NCBI GenBank assembly: GCA_033032865.1
Contig: JAWHQI010000079.1
Location: 9,800,501-9,864,500 of the forward strand
Length of the DNA: 64,000 nucleotides
Origin: Dactylorhiza incarnata
Lineage: Eukaryota; Streptophyta; Magnoliopsida; Asparagales; Orchidaceae
Reading direction: 5' to 3'
The position numbers were made by a program, and so were the translations under genes. This document shows, in pieces, positions 42,344 through 54,831 of the stretch (position 1 is its first letter; each line of letters opens with the position of its first letter). The notes beneath the pieces are model-generated. The model did not search any database and was not told where the DNA came from. It saw nothing but the letters and a program-made list of their open reading frames with translations.

Positions 42344-44099
42344 AATTTAAATGTGCAAAAATTTCCTATGAAAATAATTTCAAAAGTTATATTATTTTAA
42401 GCCTAAGTTTAATGAATATGGAAATTTGATGCATAATTATAACAATAAACTTAAGAATGAGTGGTGACCCAAAATTAATGATGAAACATTAACTCCACTT
42501 GAAAGGGTTCATTCATTCTCATCTCCCCAAAATTCATCCCGCTATATTTGGGTACCCAAAGGAATCGTTACACTTGGTTCCCTTTGGATACCTAAATCTC
42601 TTATTCATTAGGTATCATCAAATGCATGAAGTAGAATCTTTTCAAAATGAAATATACAAATTTCTATTTTATGATATGCTTCAATGTCTTTTTTATTTTT
42701 ATTTTTGTTTTCTTATTTTTAAGCTATCATGTCATGGTCATATTATATATTATTGGAAATATGATTTTATCTCTTAAAGCTTAATGAGTTTATAAATCAA
42801 ATTGATCAAAATTAAAAGTCATATTTTATTTTGGTGACCTATCTATCTTTCTTAAATTCATTGCCTATAAATATCTCATATTATCCATATAGATCTAATT
42901 CTAAATTTTCTATGAGATATTTATCTAGATTAATGAAATCATGAACTTCAATTTTTCTCTTTTGGGAAAATGTTAAGTCTATAAATTTTAAATATTAAGT
43001 ATGGGTAGCAGCCAATAACACTTAAATATCTTAAGAAAGGGAGATTTGGGATGCCACCCCATCACATATCCTAGTACCGGTGTGAACCCTTTACAGGGTA
43101 GACCTCGGGAAGTCCAAGATCCACTTTAAATTTCTATGTCCAACTAAAGTCTATCAAAGATCAAATTAATTATAGACTCATGCGTACTCTTGCAATAACT
43201 GAAAAAGAAAACTATCATTATCTTGCCCTTCAGATAAGTATATATATTCATAATTTGTGAATAAAAATAAAATCACAAAAGTCATATTGAAAGAATGTAT
43301 TATCATACTAATATTGTATCCTAATGAATATTATTAGTTATCATTCTAATCTCATGCACTATTAGTTATCATATGTTTATCAAGATATAAAAATAGAAAA
43401 TTTGGAACATAGAATTCATGATAGCTATGAGGTTTTATATTATCATTCTAAAAATTCAAATAAACTCATAGTCTATAAATCATTCATAAACATAGAACTC
43501 ATTATATGCCCATGATCATATACCAATATTATATGTCTCACAATAGCGGGGGCATATGATTGCATGCATTAGAGACCTAACCTCCAAGTCATGTCTTGTC
43601 CTTAACCAGGGAGGGTTCTAGTGGGGCCTTGCGAGGCACTGGGGGAAAGAGTGCTAGGTTGAGAGTTATCTAGTGTATGCATATGGGAGTAACGCCCCAA
43701 CCTACGGCATGTGTGCAACTCCACATGCCCATCAGTCACTTAGTACGGGGCCAGAGTGTAGATATATAGTCTGTGTATTTTTATCTAGGGTATTCCTATT
43801 TTTATTTTATGCATAAACATTATTTTTATACAATCACTAAAATCATGCATATTTGATTTATTCAATCATGTCTTCTTTGTTTGCATATCCTATCATACTA
43901 AGCTTAAATGATTGTATAAAACTCAAGTTGTTTAAAAAGGTAGAATTAAGTTTTTGGAAGATCGGGGACTAAAATTTTAACTTTTCCAACTTTTTGTGAT
44001 TTCTTCTCGTCTTTTCACTTTATTAGATAGGTCTTACTTGGCACAAACATAATTGAGTAAAATCGAAAGTGAAATCAAAGAAAATTTGGGCTATACGAT
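42344..44099. other. Element C internal noncoding region, pol deleted
   Basis: No pol motif is found. Around 42530-42610 is a relic matching the gag-protease linker of B (TGGGTACCCAAAGGAATC). The rest is AT-rich; a more GC-rich part (43020-43130, 43550-43760) has short direct phrases but no reading frame. Source unknown. Confidence 0.5.
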
Positions 44100-46343
44100 T
44101 AAAATAAGCACTCTCTATGAGCTAACGCAAGCGCTAGGACATACCGCCGACGCTAGCTCCATGATTCAAGACTCAGTGCTTCAAATTTCTGAAAAATTTA
44201 TAAAAATATAATCTTATAATTTTTCTACTTATTTCTGTGTTTTGGGAATTTTTGTTTTTGTATTTCTTTGTTTCATGAAAAATCAAAAATAAAATTTCAA
44301 AATACAAAAATATGTTTTGCTTATTTTTATATGTTTCTGCAAAGCTTTATTAAAATAACAAGATTTCTATGTTTCATTACTTTGGTAAAAATAAAAAAGT
44401 TTGTTCTTTTGGATTTGGGTAAAATGTTTAATTTAAAATCTCAAATATTTTAAAAATTATTTCGGCTTATCATGCTTAGTTTTTAATCTTGTTATGTGCA
44501 ATAAAAAAGTCTATGGTGAATTGTATATGATTGCTTTAGTATGCCTCTAAGTATGAGTAATGTGTTATGTTAGATAATGATCTCTTTACACTCACATTTG
44601 TGGTAGACTACATGTTTCTAGTATTCTTACCCCGACATGATTGTGTAGTGTAGTAGCTTACAATATTAAGATGTCTATCTCTATACCTACACATTATTCA
44701 ATATTATTTTGCACATATATACGTGAAATTTCAAAATTATAAGTGTTTGCAAAAACAAGTGAATTCAGAGAACTTTGTCTTACTCAAAAATAAAATCAAA
44801 AATAAAATGACAAAGATAACTCCACCAAGCACTACTTAAAACTCCTAATAAGTCTTCATAAGCATTGTGAGCTTGTGCACCTTGGAAAGAATTGTAAAGT
44901 GTCTTATGCAAACTACTTTAATACACTTCTATTTTGTACACCGGATCACAAAAAGCTCTTATTGAAAATAAAATATGTGATCCCCCAAGCACCACTTCGC
45001 TCCCTAATAAGTCTTAATGAGCATTGTGTGGGTGAAGCACCTCAATAGTTGTACTTTTTATGAGTTTTGTATCAAATCTAGAATTGATGTGTAGAAGTAG
45101 TTAAAAAGATTACATGCTTAATAATGTTTCTACTTCACTATATAAGTTATGTATTTTGGATTATATCACATGTATACTTTTATCAAAACACCTTTTATAC
45201 ACATCATTATCTCTCATAAAACTTCTACTCATGATAATTGGACTCCAATGCTTCTTTACATTAATTCTCTAGAAAGCTTTAGTAAAAGCACTAGATTGCA
45301 ATGCATGATCTCTACAATGTTTTCATAACTTGAAATGCAAATTAATAACATTGTAGTTATTATCTTCTAGAATATGTGCAATCATGCTTGCCATAGTAGT
45401 TTTTGAAAAATAGAACTCCTTGCCTATTGTCATGAAAACTTTACCTTACTTGCTAACGAAAAATATTTCTTAAAAATATTATCTTAAACTTGGATGTTTA
45501 TATAAGAATGGATTTATCCAAATAACTTCACTTTTATTGCACACCATCTCTTATTTCTATTATAATCTTTGAACTTCCAAAAAGATGTTTTCTTTGGATA
45601 AACAATTTTATAACCTTTTCGCTTGTGATAAAACTCTAATTTATCTTCATTGAAATCTTTCAAAAATTAAGCTATAACTCTTAAAATTTTGAACTCCAAA
45701 ATAGCTTCTTATGTTTGGACTTAAACTCATATTTACTCTTATGATTTTTCATGTTCACAAAAAGATGTTTCTTGTATTTCTATAAGTCTTCCGCAACATT
45801 ACCATATAATTTTTTTACCTTGCTTTTTCATGCTTATTTAAAGTCTTTTGGAGTGTATCATCACTTGAATCTCAAAATTCCTTTTTCTTCAACGAGTGGT
45901 AGTCTTGCTTGGTAAAGTTTATATTGGTTGTTCTAACATGCATATTACTTTTATGCTAAAAACTTTGATGTTTTTGAAAAAATTTATGCTAAAAACTCAT
46001 TATCATTTCATTTCCTCTAAAAGTTTGATCATGCCTTATCTATTTATCAAAATCCCCGTTCTATGTCTTTTGCTTCCTTAACCCACTTTTGTTGATAACA
46101 AAAGTGGGAGAACTAACATGATAAATAAAAACGCTATCAAATGGGAAAACTGATTAATGATTAAGAAGATAGCCTACACATAAGGGGAGTATTCATATAG
46201 GGGGAGCATGCATTTAGGGGGAGATCTTCTAAATATCAAAATCGACAATTGTCCTAAGTCATCATTCACATACACACAAGTAGGATTTGTCATGCTTTAT
46301 GTATTAATGCTCTGATTTATCATTAATAGATTTGTTATTATCA
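44100..46343 (+). other. Element C 3' noncoding region
   Basis: Homologous, in reverse orientation, to 53464-54830 in B, so it is a conserved 3' region between pol and LTR. It starts with motifs GAGCTAACGCAAGCGCTAGG and ACCGCCGACGCTAGCTCC (44115-44160). Two copies of an about 65-bp phrase (AAGCACTACTT..., 44820 and 44982) lie 162 bp apart. Near 46178-46230 are three AGGGGGAG-type tracts, as in Sireviruses. Confidence 0.65.
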
Positions 46344-46355
46344 ATAGGGGGAGTT
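46344..46355 (+). other. Polypurine tract of element C
   Basis: ATAGGGGGAGTT immediately precedes TGTTGG of the 3' LTR; extra tracts lie 120-180 bp upstream. Confidence 0.85.
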
Positions 46356-47236
46356 TGTTGGAACATGGTCTTTCGCATCTCCTAGGTTTGAGAATAGCAA
46401 ATCCTATGTGTATTTGATGTTGTGTGTTTAAGTGTGCAGGAAATAATTCCATATGATTTAAGGATAACATAAGAAGGTTGCCCCTAAGTTTGAAGCCAAA
46501 TTCCAACATGGTCACTACCGCAGTTAAAGAAGGACATATCGTCGGCGGTGGCGGCTAGCGTAGGCAGTAGCCCGACGCACAAGAGGAATTTTGGCAGGGT
46601 TTCCTTGGAATGAAAGATACGCACACACGAAATATTGCCTAAACTAGGATAGTGTCGGCGGTAGCGATAGTGCCAATGGTAGCTCCAAGGCTATAAAAAG
46701 GACCCCTTGGCTCCGACTTCTTCATCCTCTCACACCCCTAAATTCCAGAGCTTCATGCCACATCATATAGAAGAAGTTTTAGAGAGATACTCACACAAAT
46801 CCAGGAAGGCTTAAGGAGATCCGTGCCGAAGATTTCAACACGCTTCATCATCGTGATGAAAGACAACATCGACTATGATCATACTCTACGGGACTTCTTC
46901 CACTTCTTCAAGAGATCCACATAGGGAGTTTTTTATATTGCTATTGTTTCATTTCTTTACTCTTTTATACACATGCAGTGAATTCACCTCGTATTGGCGA
47001 CTAGGTCTGGGTAGGACTTAGGGCAGAAATTCACCTCGTGTTGGCGACTAGGTCTAGGGTGTAGATCTAGGGGGTGCTTAAGGCCGTATCCGGGGAGGAT
47101 AGGCTAAAGCCACCGGTTCGTGGGGATATGAGTCGGGATAGAAAACAAAGAGACATTTTACTTTTCGCCTTCGATTTCTAGTGTCATAAGAAATCAAGTT
47201 TTGTAATCGAATATTTCAAGTTAATAAAATTTTCTC
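46356..47236 (+). mobile_element. Element C 3' LTR, fused at its end to B
   Basis: TGTTGGAACATGG through TTTCTCTATTTTGT aligns with the 5' LTR. About 150 bp of the 3' end are missing: at 47236 it changes to TAAGTAGTTAACGCC of the B LTR. TATAAAAA at 46692-46699. Confidence 0.8.
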
Positions 47237-47237
47237 T

Positions 47238-47512
47238 ATTTTGTTAAGTAGTTAACGCCCCGCATTAAGTAGTTAACGCCCCGCATTAAGTAGTTAATGC
47301 CCTGCGTTAACCTATAGTTGAAGAGGGATGATGTCGAGAAGGGAATAACATGGAGAAGATATTGCGTCAAGAAGCAAGTGACAACACCAGTGTTGACACT
47401 TAACGCATGCATTGAGTCCACAAACTGCCACGTTCTCGATGGTTGCACGATGTCAGCGGTTGCTATACACAATCACTAACGCTGGCGTTAAATCTCTTAA
47501 CGCCATGTGTTA
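47238..47512. repeat. TTAACGCC/GGCGTTAA motif cluster, B 5' LTR
   Basis: Three tandem copies of TAAGTAGTTAACGCCCCGCAT (last one drifted) are followed by ACTAACGCTGGCGTTAAA and CTTAACGCCATGTGTTAG. The cluster stops 12 bp before TATTTAAAG (47524-47532). A second cluster is at 48149-48190. Confidence 0.85.
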
Positions 47513-47523
47513 GCTCTCGTGCC

Positions 47524-47532
47524 TATTTAAAG
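47524..47532 (+). promoter_or_regulatory. TATA box of B 5' LTR
   Basis: GCCTATTTAAAGAGCC, directly downstream of the motif cluster. Confidence 0.6.
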
Positions 47533-48290
47533 AGCCGATTTCGTTTGATCAAGTGGTATGCATTCCAAGCCTTCATTATATACTTCAGATAGAGCATTTC
47601 ATCCCAAATTTAGAGAGCACTCCCAACACCACCATTGAGGAACAAGAGTGAGAAGGAGATATCAACATCAAATTTGATGAAGGATGCTCTCTTCAACTCC
47701 GATGATGGTCATTGCGTATCTTCAACATCTCTTTCAGCACTCTTCAATCTAGCGAGTCTTTTGTTCTGATTTTAACTTTATCTTTTCATATTTTCTTGTA
47801 ACGGTAGTGAATTCGCCGCCTTGCATGTAGCGACTAGAATGGGTTCGGTTTAGGGGGAAATTTGCCACCTTGTGCATGGCGACTAGGTCTAGGGTAGATC
47901 TAGGGGTGGCTAGAGGCCTTTTCTAGGAAAGATAGGCTATAGCCAACCGGTCCTTGGGAGAAGCACCGGTGATGGAACAAAAAGTGAATTTTACTCTGTC
48001 GCCTTTAATTTCAAGCGTTATTGAAATTCTATCTTTGTAATCATCTTTGTGAAATATAAAATTCATTTTTATTATATCGAATTTTCTGGAATTGTATTTC
48101 ACAAGTAAATTCACTTTGGATATTTTTGTAAAAATATTATATGGAGAGATAACGCCCGACGTTAACTATCTAACGCAAGGCGTTAGCGACAGAACCAAAA
48201 GGTTTCTGCTTTCTCTAAAATCTATCAGTTTATCTCAAAAATAGTAAACCCCTTATCCCCCCCCCTCTAAGGGCTCCATCAGATCCAACA

Positions 48291-48304
48291 CTTGGTATCA
48301 TAGC
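48291..48304 (+). other. Primer binding site, element B
   Basis: CTTGGTATCATAGC differs by one base from the iMet site and directly follows the LTR. Confidence 0.85.
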
Positions 48305-48339
48305 TAGGTTACTCCAAAACAGTTTTACCACCGGGAGTA

Positions 48340-49907
48340 ATGGCGCATAACGATCATTCATTTGTAGAGGGTCAATGGATTAGTCGACCAACTTAACGGG
48401 CACGGACTATAACTATTGGAAAACTTGTATGTGTTGTTTTCTAATTGCACTAGATATTGAAGTCTGGTACTTGGTAGAGACAAGTTATACTCCACCGACA
48501 TTAGTCGTTGATAGTGTAACATTGGATAAGCCCAAGGATAATTGGGTTGATAATGATAAGTTAAAATGTAAGAATAACGCAAAAGCAATGAACGCTCTTT
48601 TCTGTGTGTTAGATAGAAATGAGTTTAATAGAGTATATGAATGTAAAACTGCATATGTAATTTGGAATTTATTAGAAGTTACTCATGAAGGTACCTCGCA
48701 GGTGAAGGACTCCAAACTATTCCAACTCGAATAAAAATTTGAAAAGTTCATAATGGAAGTTGATGATGACATTGATACGATGTACACCAGATTTACAAAG
48801 ATCGTCAACAATTCCAAAGTCCTTGGAAAGAACTTTTCCAATGGAGATTTAGTTAGAAAAATCTTAAGATCACTTCCACCAAAGTTCAATATGAAAGTGA
48901 CTGTCATCTTGCAATCTCATGACCTTAAGACTCTTCAATTAGAGAGTTTAATTGGAAACTTGAAGACACATGAAGTTGAATTCAAAATCCAACAACAAGA
49001 GTACAATGTGGAGCAAAAGAAGAAGGCCTTGGCATTAACATCAAAGAAGGAGGCTAACAGAGATAATGATGAAGAGGATGAGGAGAGCCTTTGTATGATG
49101 AAGTTCAAAAGGTTTATGAAGAATCTGAAAAGGAGAAACACCTTCCCGAAATATCTCATGAAGAAGGGATCTTCATCGAAGAAAGGAAAAGGTAACAACG
49201 AAGACGATGATGAGCGACCACCACCGAAGTGCTACCATTGCAGAAATACTGGATACATCCGGAGCCGGTGCAAAAAATATCTGAAAGAGCGTAAAGAAAA
49301 GTGGCACAAGGAAAAAGAGAAAAAGAAGGTCCTAAAAGCGGCTACTTGGGATGATTCCTCCAACAAATCAAGCAGCTCATCCTCCAGGAGTGAAGAAGAA
49401 GCAAATGTGTGCGTCATGATGAAGAGCAACACACTATCTAATGATGAATTCAGTGTCCAAAATGACATTGAGGTAATTCTTCCTACCACTTATGATGGTT
49501 TATATATTGAGTATTACCAAACATGCAAATTTTTTGATAAAAGTTTAAAGGATATTGATCTTCTAAATTCTGAAAATAAACTTTTGTTAAAAGAAAACAA
49601 AAAATTATCTAAACAATTAGGGAAAGAAAAGGTATCTTGCCAGGAGTGCAATCACTCCTTGGCAAGAGTGAAAGAACTTGAAGAAGCTCTTTCTAAATCC
49701 CACTCCAATATCAAAATTCTCACCAAGGAGAAGGGGGATTTAGAAAGAACTTTAAAAACCTCCATTTCTCAAATAGAAGAAGGAAAGCAAAGTTTTGCGA
49801 ATCGGTGCGTTATGTTGGTACTGGAAAACACCTTTCTCAAAGCTCGTATTCATGATTTAAATTTGGCTATTAAGAAATTGGAGTTGGGCAAAGATCTCCA
49901 GACATGA
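48340..49907 (+). pseudogene. Element B Gag (broken near its start)
   Basis: ATG 48340 (AHNDHSFVEGQWISRP) is closed by a stop after 18 codons; a frameshift near 48400 leads into the main frame (YNYWKTCMCCFLIALD). A TAA at 48732 follows LFQLE, then 384 open codons: TRFTKIVNNSKVLGKNFSN, KILRSLPPKFNMKVT, and a zinc knuckle CYHCRNTGYIRSRC in which the conserved His is Tyr. The C-terminus is an acidic Ser-rich linker and a coiled coil. Three lesions make it inactive. Confidence 0.85.
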
Positions 49908-49964
49908 TCTTGGCCAACACATGCCATGGTAGTGTCAAATATGGCGTTGGATATGTTATTGGGA

Positions 49965-50010
49965 GCTATCGCTAGGCGTTAAATCCTAACGTTGGCGTTA
50001 GCAATAAATC
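49965..50010. repeat. GGCGTTA motif cluster at B gag/pol junction
   Basis: TCGCTAGGCGTTAAATCC and TAACGTTGGCGTTAGC lie just after gag and 300 bp before protease, a place equivalent to the copia A cluster at 18180-18350. Confidence 0.75.
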
Positions 50011-50307
50011 CAAAAAGTTTATTTCTGTTAATAAAAAATCTCTTCAAAATTCAAATGTTACCTCATCTCATCATCCAACAAGAGTTTATCCAAAACTCCA
50101 AAAAGGGTTTCATCCCCTTTTATATTGTGTGCCAAATGTCATATATTTGGACACACCTAAGACTCATGTAGGAAGAAGGGTTGTAGTGCTATAAAGCAAA
50201 TCTGGGTGCCCAAGGTTTCCACATATTTTATGGAAGGAACCTCTTGGGTATCCGGATCTTTACTCTCATCTCCTTTTTAGGTATGTTGATAGGCTAAGGA
50301 TAAAAAG

Positions 50308-51868
50308 GACGTGAGGTATTTGGACTCGGGATGCTCCAAACACATGACAGACAACAAAGCAACGTTTCTTAGCCTTGAGATGAAGATAGGAGGTTTGGTG
50401 ACATTTGGTGATAACGAAAAAGGAAGGACATGGGCATCGACACAATGGGTAACGATTCTTTCTCATTCTCAAATGTTTTATTTGTAGATGGTGTAAAACA
50501 TAATTTAATTTCAATTAATCAATTATGTGATAAAGGTTTAAATATATTATTTGAATCATCTACAAATCTTTGCAAAATCATAAATTCTACAACAAATGAT
50601 GTCGTACTCACCGCACCTAAGATGCATAATGTTTATATGATTACTTTTAATGATCTTTCAAATTCTTCTTTAAAATGTTTTATCTTTAAAAATGAAGAAT
50701 TAGAACTTTGGCATAGGCGCCTTGGTCACTCTAGCACCAACCTTATTTTGAAATTGTCAAAAGATAAATTAATTATAGGTTTACCTATGCTTAATGAGAA
50801 TTTATCTTCTCATTGTACGCCTTGCCAAAAAGGAAAATTTTCAAAAAATTCTTTTAAAAGCAAAAATGTAATTTCTACCACTAGACCATTTCAACTAATT
50901 CATATGGATTTATTTGGACCGGTTAGCACTTCTAGTCTAGGAGGTAGAAAATATACTTTTGTAATAATTGATGATTATTATAGATGTTGTTGGACTTTAT
51001 TTCTATCTTCCAAATCTGATCCATTTATTGAATTTACTAAGCTATGCATTCATATTCAAAATGAACATGAACTAAAAATTAAATGCATACGCTCAGATCG
51101 TGGAGGAGAATTGGAAAATGATAAGTTTTCTTTTTTGTAATGATTTAGGAATTAAACATGAATTTGATGAAAAATGAATTTTCCTCTCCCCGCACCCCAC
51201 AACAAAATTGTGTAGTGGAGAGGAAAAATAGAACCCTTCAAGAGCTAGCACGCACTACGCTTTGTGAATATGGGTTGCTTAAATCATTTTGGGCCGAAGC
51301 GGTTAATACATTATATTATATCATTAATCGTGTCATGCTTTGCCCTATTTTAAAATTAACACCTTATGAGCTTTACTTTAAAAGAAAACCTAATGTATCT
51401 TATTTTCATGTGTTTGGTTGTAAGTGCTTTATTTTAAACACTAGATATGCACTAGGAAAATTTGATGAAAAATGTGATGAGGGAATTTTCATTGGTTACT
51501 CTTCAACTAGTAAGGCTTATAGAATATATAATAAAAGAACTAAAATAGTTGAAGAGTCTATTCATGTAAGTTTTGATGAGTTTGTTCCTTGTATAGAAAC
51601 TAATAATACAGGAAACGAAGACGAACGACCTTCCCCTTTGGAGCATGAGGATGATGAATCGCTTGGAGAAAAAGAAGAGGAGAAAGAAGAAGAACAAGTG
51701 GAATATATTCCTCCAAGTGTGCTACAATTTTCAAAGGATCATCCGAGGGAGCTTGTCATAGGAGAACCATCAAAAGGGGTAAGTACTCATTCTTCTTTAC
51801 TTGAGTCTTTTTCAAACCTTTGTTTTATATCTGAAATAGAACCAAAAAAAATGTTTCAACCGCTTTAA
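50308..51868 (+). pseudogene. Element B protease and integrase (broken)
   Basis: YLDSGCSKHMTDNKA (protease, about 50310-50360) is followed by a frameshift near 50425. The frame 50430-51140 gives the GAG-pre-integrase region (ELWHRRLGHSSTNLI, CTPCQKGKFSK) and the integrase core (LIHMDLFGPVSTSSLGG, VIIDDYYRC, IRSDRGGELEN). After a frameshift near 51135, PQQNCVVERKNRT and FWAEAVNTLYYIINR follow to an acidic linker. No complete enzyme can be made. Confidence 0.9.
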
Positions 51869-51891
51869 ATGATGAATTTCGGTTTTTAGCT

Positions 51892-53262
51892 TTGAATGAT
51901 GAATTAAATCAATTTGAATGTAATAAAGCTTGGAATTTAGTAGACAGACCATCTAATCATTCGGTTATAGGAGTCAAATGGATTTTCAAAAATAAACTAG
52001 ATGGTGACTCTATGATAACAAGGAATAAAGCTAGACTAGTTGCACAAGGATATTCACAAATCGAAGGGGGTAAATTTGATGAAACTTTTGCATTCGTTGC
52101 TCGTCTAGAATCAATTAGAATATTTCTTGCATTTGCAAGTTTTAAAAGATTTAAATTATTTTAAATGGATGTTAAAAGTGCATTTTTGAATGGGATTATA
52201 AAAGAAGAAGTTTATGTAGAACAACCCCCCGGTCTTGTGAGTGAAAAATTTCTTAATCATGTGTATAAGTTAGAAAAAGCGCTTTATGGATTATAGCAAG
52301 TGCCACGTGCTTGGTATGATAGATTAACATTATTTTTAATAAAGCATATTTATAAAATGGGAACTACAGATAATACACTCTTCTTTAAGCATGTAAATAA
52401 TGATTTGATTATATTGCAAATTTATGTGGATGATATTATTTTTGGAGCCACTAATGAAGAGTTATCTAATGAAGTAATTTTAGTGATGAAAAATGAATTT
52501 GAAATGAGCTTGGTAGGAGAACTCACTTATTTTTTAGGATATCAAATCTCTCAAAAACTAGATGGTATATTTATTTGTCAAACTAAATATATTCAAGATA
52601 TTCTAAAAAGATTTGGATTTGAAAACCCACAACAAGCTAATACACCAATTAGTGCATCACTAAAGCTAGGAAAAGATGAAGCCGGTATTTCAATTGATCC
52701 AACATTATATAGAGGAATGATAGGCTCGTTGCTATATTTAAGAGCATCTAAACCCGATATTATGTTTTCCGTTTGTTTATGTGCTAGATTTCAAGCTAAC
52801 CCAAAAGAATCACATTTAAAAGCGGTTAAACGTATTTTTAGATATCTAATCGGAACAACTAGATTAAGCTTATGGTATCCACATAATGATTATTTAATTT
52901 TATACGGTTTTTCTAATTCGGACTATGCAGGATATTTATTAGATCGTAAGAGCACTAGTGACACGTGTCATTTTATAGGCCCATCAATCATATCATGGTC
53001 AAGTAGGAAACAAAATTTTGTTGCCCTCTTCACCACCGAGGCCAAATATATCGCACTAGGTAGTTGTTGTGCACAAGCTTTATGGATGACCCAAATGTTA
53101 GAGGACTTTGGTGTTTATCTAAATAACATAGAATTAAAGTGTGACAACAAGAGCGCTATAGAACTCACAAACAATCTCATTTATCATTCTAGATCTAAAC
53201 ATATAGATGCCCGACTTCATTTTATTAGAGATCATATTAAGAAGGAACATGTTAAAATTACT
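51892..53262 (+). pseudogene. Element B reverse transcriptase and RNase H (broken)
   Basis: RT blocks [28 protein letters not shown] and SIRIFLAFASFKRF, a TAA at 52162 before [10 protein letters not shown], a TAG near 52294 in the YGL.Q block, then LQIYVDDIIFGAT and GSLLYLRASKPDI. RNase H: GFSNSDYAGYLLDRKSTS, TTEAKYIALGSC, LKCDNKSAIEL. It runs into the inversion breakpoint at 53263, so the last residues (the usual DIFTKPL part) are missing. Confidence 0.9.
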
Positions 53263-53271
53263 TTTTAGTTC

Positions 53272-53318
53272 TGTCGCTAACACCTGGCGTTAGGTAGTTA
53301 ACGCGGGGTGTTAACTCT
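53272..53318. repeat. TAACGCC motif cluster in inverted B LTR
   Basis: CGCTAACACCTGGCGTTAGG and AGTTAACGCGGGGTGTTAAC, matching 48149-48190 in the 5' LTR on the other strand. Confidence 0.8.
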
Positions 53319-54545
53319 CTTTTTAGAGAATCATCATTAATCAGCATCCTGTTCATAGGGTTATTTAACTATAATACCTGCACAATATAAACACAAGCAA
53401 GATCAAATGCATAATGTGATTTGTTATTCTCAAACTAAGAGATGTGGAACAGAAGCTCCAGCAATCTCCCCCTTTTGATAATAACGGATCCATTAATAAG
53501 AAATAAAACACAATTAGAGTAGTGTTTATAGTATATGTTAAGCGTGATAATCATGCATACTCCCCCTACATGAATGCATTTTCTAATGTACTCCCCCTAA
53601 ATCATAGATTTCTCTAATTTATTTCTTCAATTTATTCTCCCCCTTTTGTTATAATCAAAAGGAGGTGGGTTAGAGTAGTTGCAATATGAAATGTTATGCA
53701 TTAAGTAGAAATAATAGCAACTTTTTTGAAAAATAGCAATAGCAATTTGTAACGTATTTTAGAAATTGTAAGTACAAAATATAATAAGCGTTTAAATCAA
53801 ATAAGTAGATGTTTTGAAATTTTAGAAACAAAAGTTGCAAGTTCATTTGTAATTTGTAATAAAAAGTAGCAAGCAAGATTATAAAAATATCAAGTAAAGA
53901 TATTTTTACAATGTAAATAAATTTGCATTTCAAGTATGCACAAACATTGTAGAGATCATGCTTTGCTATCTAGTGCATTTAATCATGATTTTAGAGAATA
54001 ATGTAGATAAGCTTTAGGTCCAATTCTCATGAGTGGAAGCATTATAAATGATAATGATGTGTTTAATAAAGGTGTTTCGTCAAAGTATACAAGTGTATAA
54101 ATCAAACCACATGATAGTATGTAATTTTAAGAACATAACTTGAATTGAACATAAATAACTTTACTTCCACAAATTTCAATGCACATAAAGATTTTCATTT
54201 TTAAGAGAAGTGGTCAAAATTCTTAGAGGCATGTAAAAAAAATTCTACACATGTAATCTACAACCAAATTCTTTGCATATTTTAAAATATTATTCAAGGC
54301 ATGATAAAAGCAAAACATTGTTTCTAAGAAACTTGAAGGTTTAAATTAAATATTGTAAATAATCTTTAAACAATATATATAATCATCCTTGAAATAAGCA
54401 GTTAAGCACATATTAAATTTTTTGTTTTTAATTTTTGGAAGTAAATAACAAAAAAAAAATAAAAAAACTGAGAATTAAAACAAAATACTGCAATAAAATA
54501 ATACCAATAATATTTCAATAAAACAAAATTTTTTTGTAGCATAGA

Positions 54546-54577
54546 GGCTAACGCCCGGCGTTAGCTTCTTAACGCGA
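54546..54577. repeat. Perfect GCTAACGCC/GGCGTTAGC palindrome, B 3' region
   Basis: GCTAACGCCCGGCGTTAGC (9-bp arms, one-base centre), followed by CTTAACGCGAG. It is the start of the 3' noncoding region, equivalent to 44115-44160 in C. Confidence 0.85.
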
Positions 54578-54831
54578 GACAAGACACTAAATTTTGACTT
54601 TTTGAAAAATGTCTTTCATGATTCATTTGTATTATAAAGAGACCTCCTTACAGTTGAAATTTCAGACATTTTGGAGTTGATTTGAAGGCTCTTTTAGTAT
54701 ATTTTTGGTGGTTTTTCAATAGTTTTTATATTTTTATTGATTTTGAATTAAAAAAAAAGCGAACAAATATAACAAAGTATATAAGATAATTTTGATAGCT
54801 TTTTATAAAGGTTGAAGTCACATTTCTAAAA

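Larger units (their letters stand above)
47237..48290 (+). mobile_element. Element B 5' LTR, lacking its 5' end
   Basis: It ends AGATCCAACA before a primer site and shares the tail CTGCTTTCTCTAAAATC with 54834-54920. It lacks a TGTTGG start because it is joined to the C LTR. The U5 part is related to C (GCGACTAGGTCTAGGG). Confidence 0.75.
53263..54831 (-). mobile_element. Inverted 3' segment of element B
   Basis: Reverse-complemented, it reads as B's 3' noncoding region, AGGGGGAG tracts, the LTR start TGCTGGAGC (53463) and about 200 bp of LTR including TAACGCC motifs. It is homologous to 44100-46400 in C. At the right junction the rejoined order would match the 5' LTR around 48180-48200 base for base except for a few changes. 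TTTTAG (53263-53268) and CTAAAA (54826-54831) at the ends are inverted repeats. Confidence 0.7.

Noticed and set aside
42499..42777. 92-codon frame in element C
   Set aside because: AT-rich, Phe/Tyr-rich translation of noncoding sequence, with no ATG context or family.
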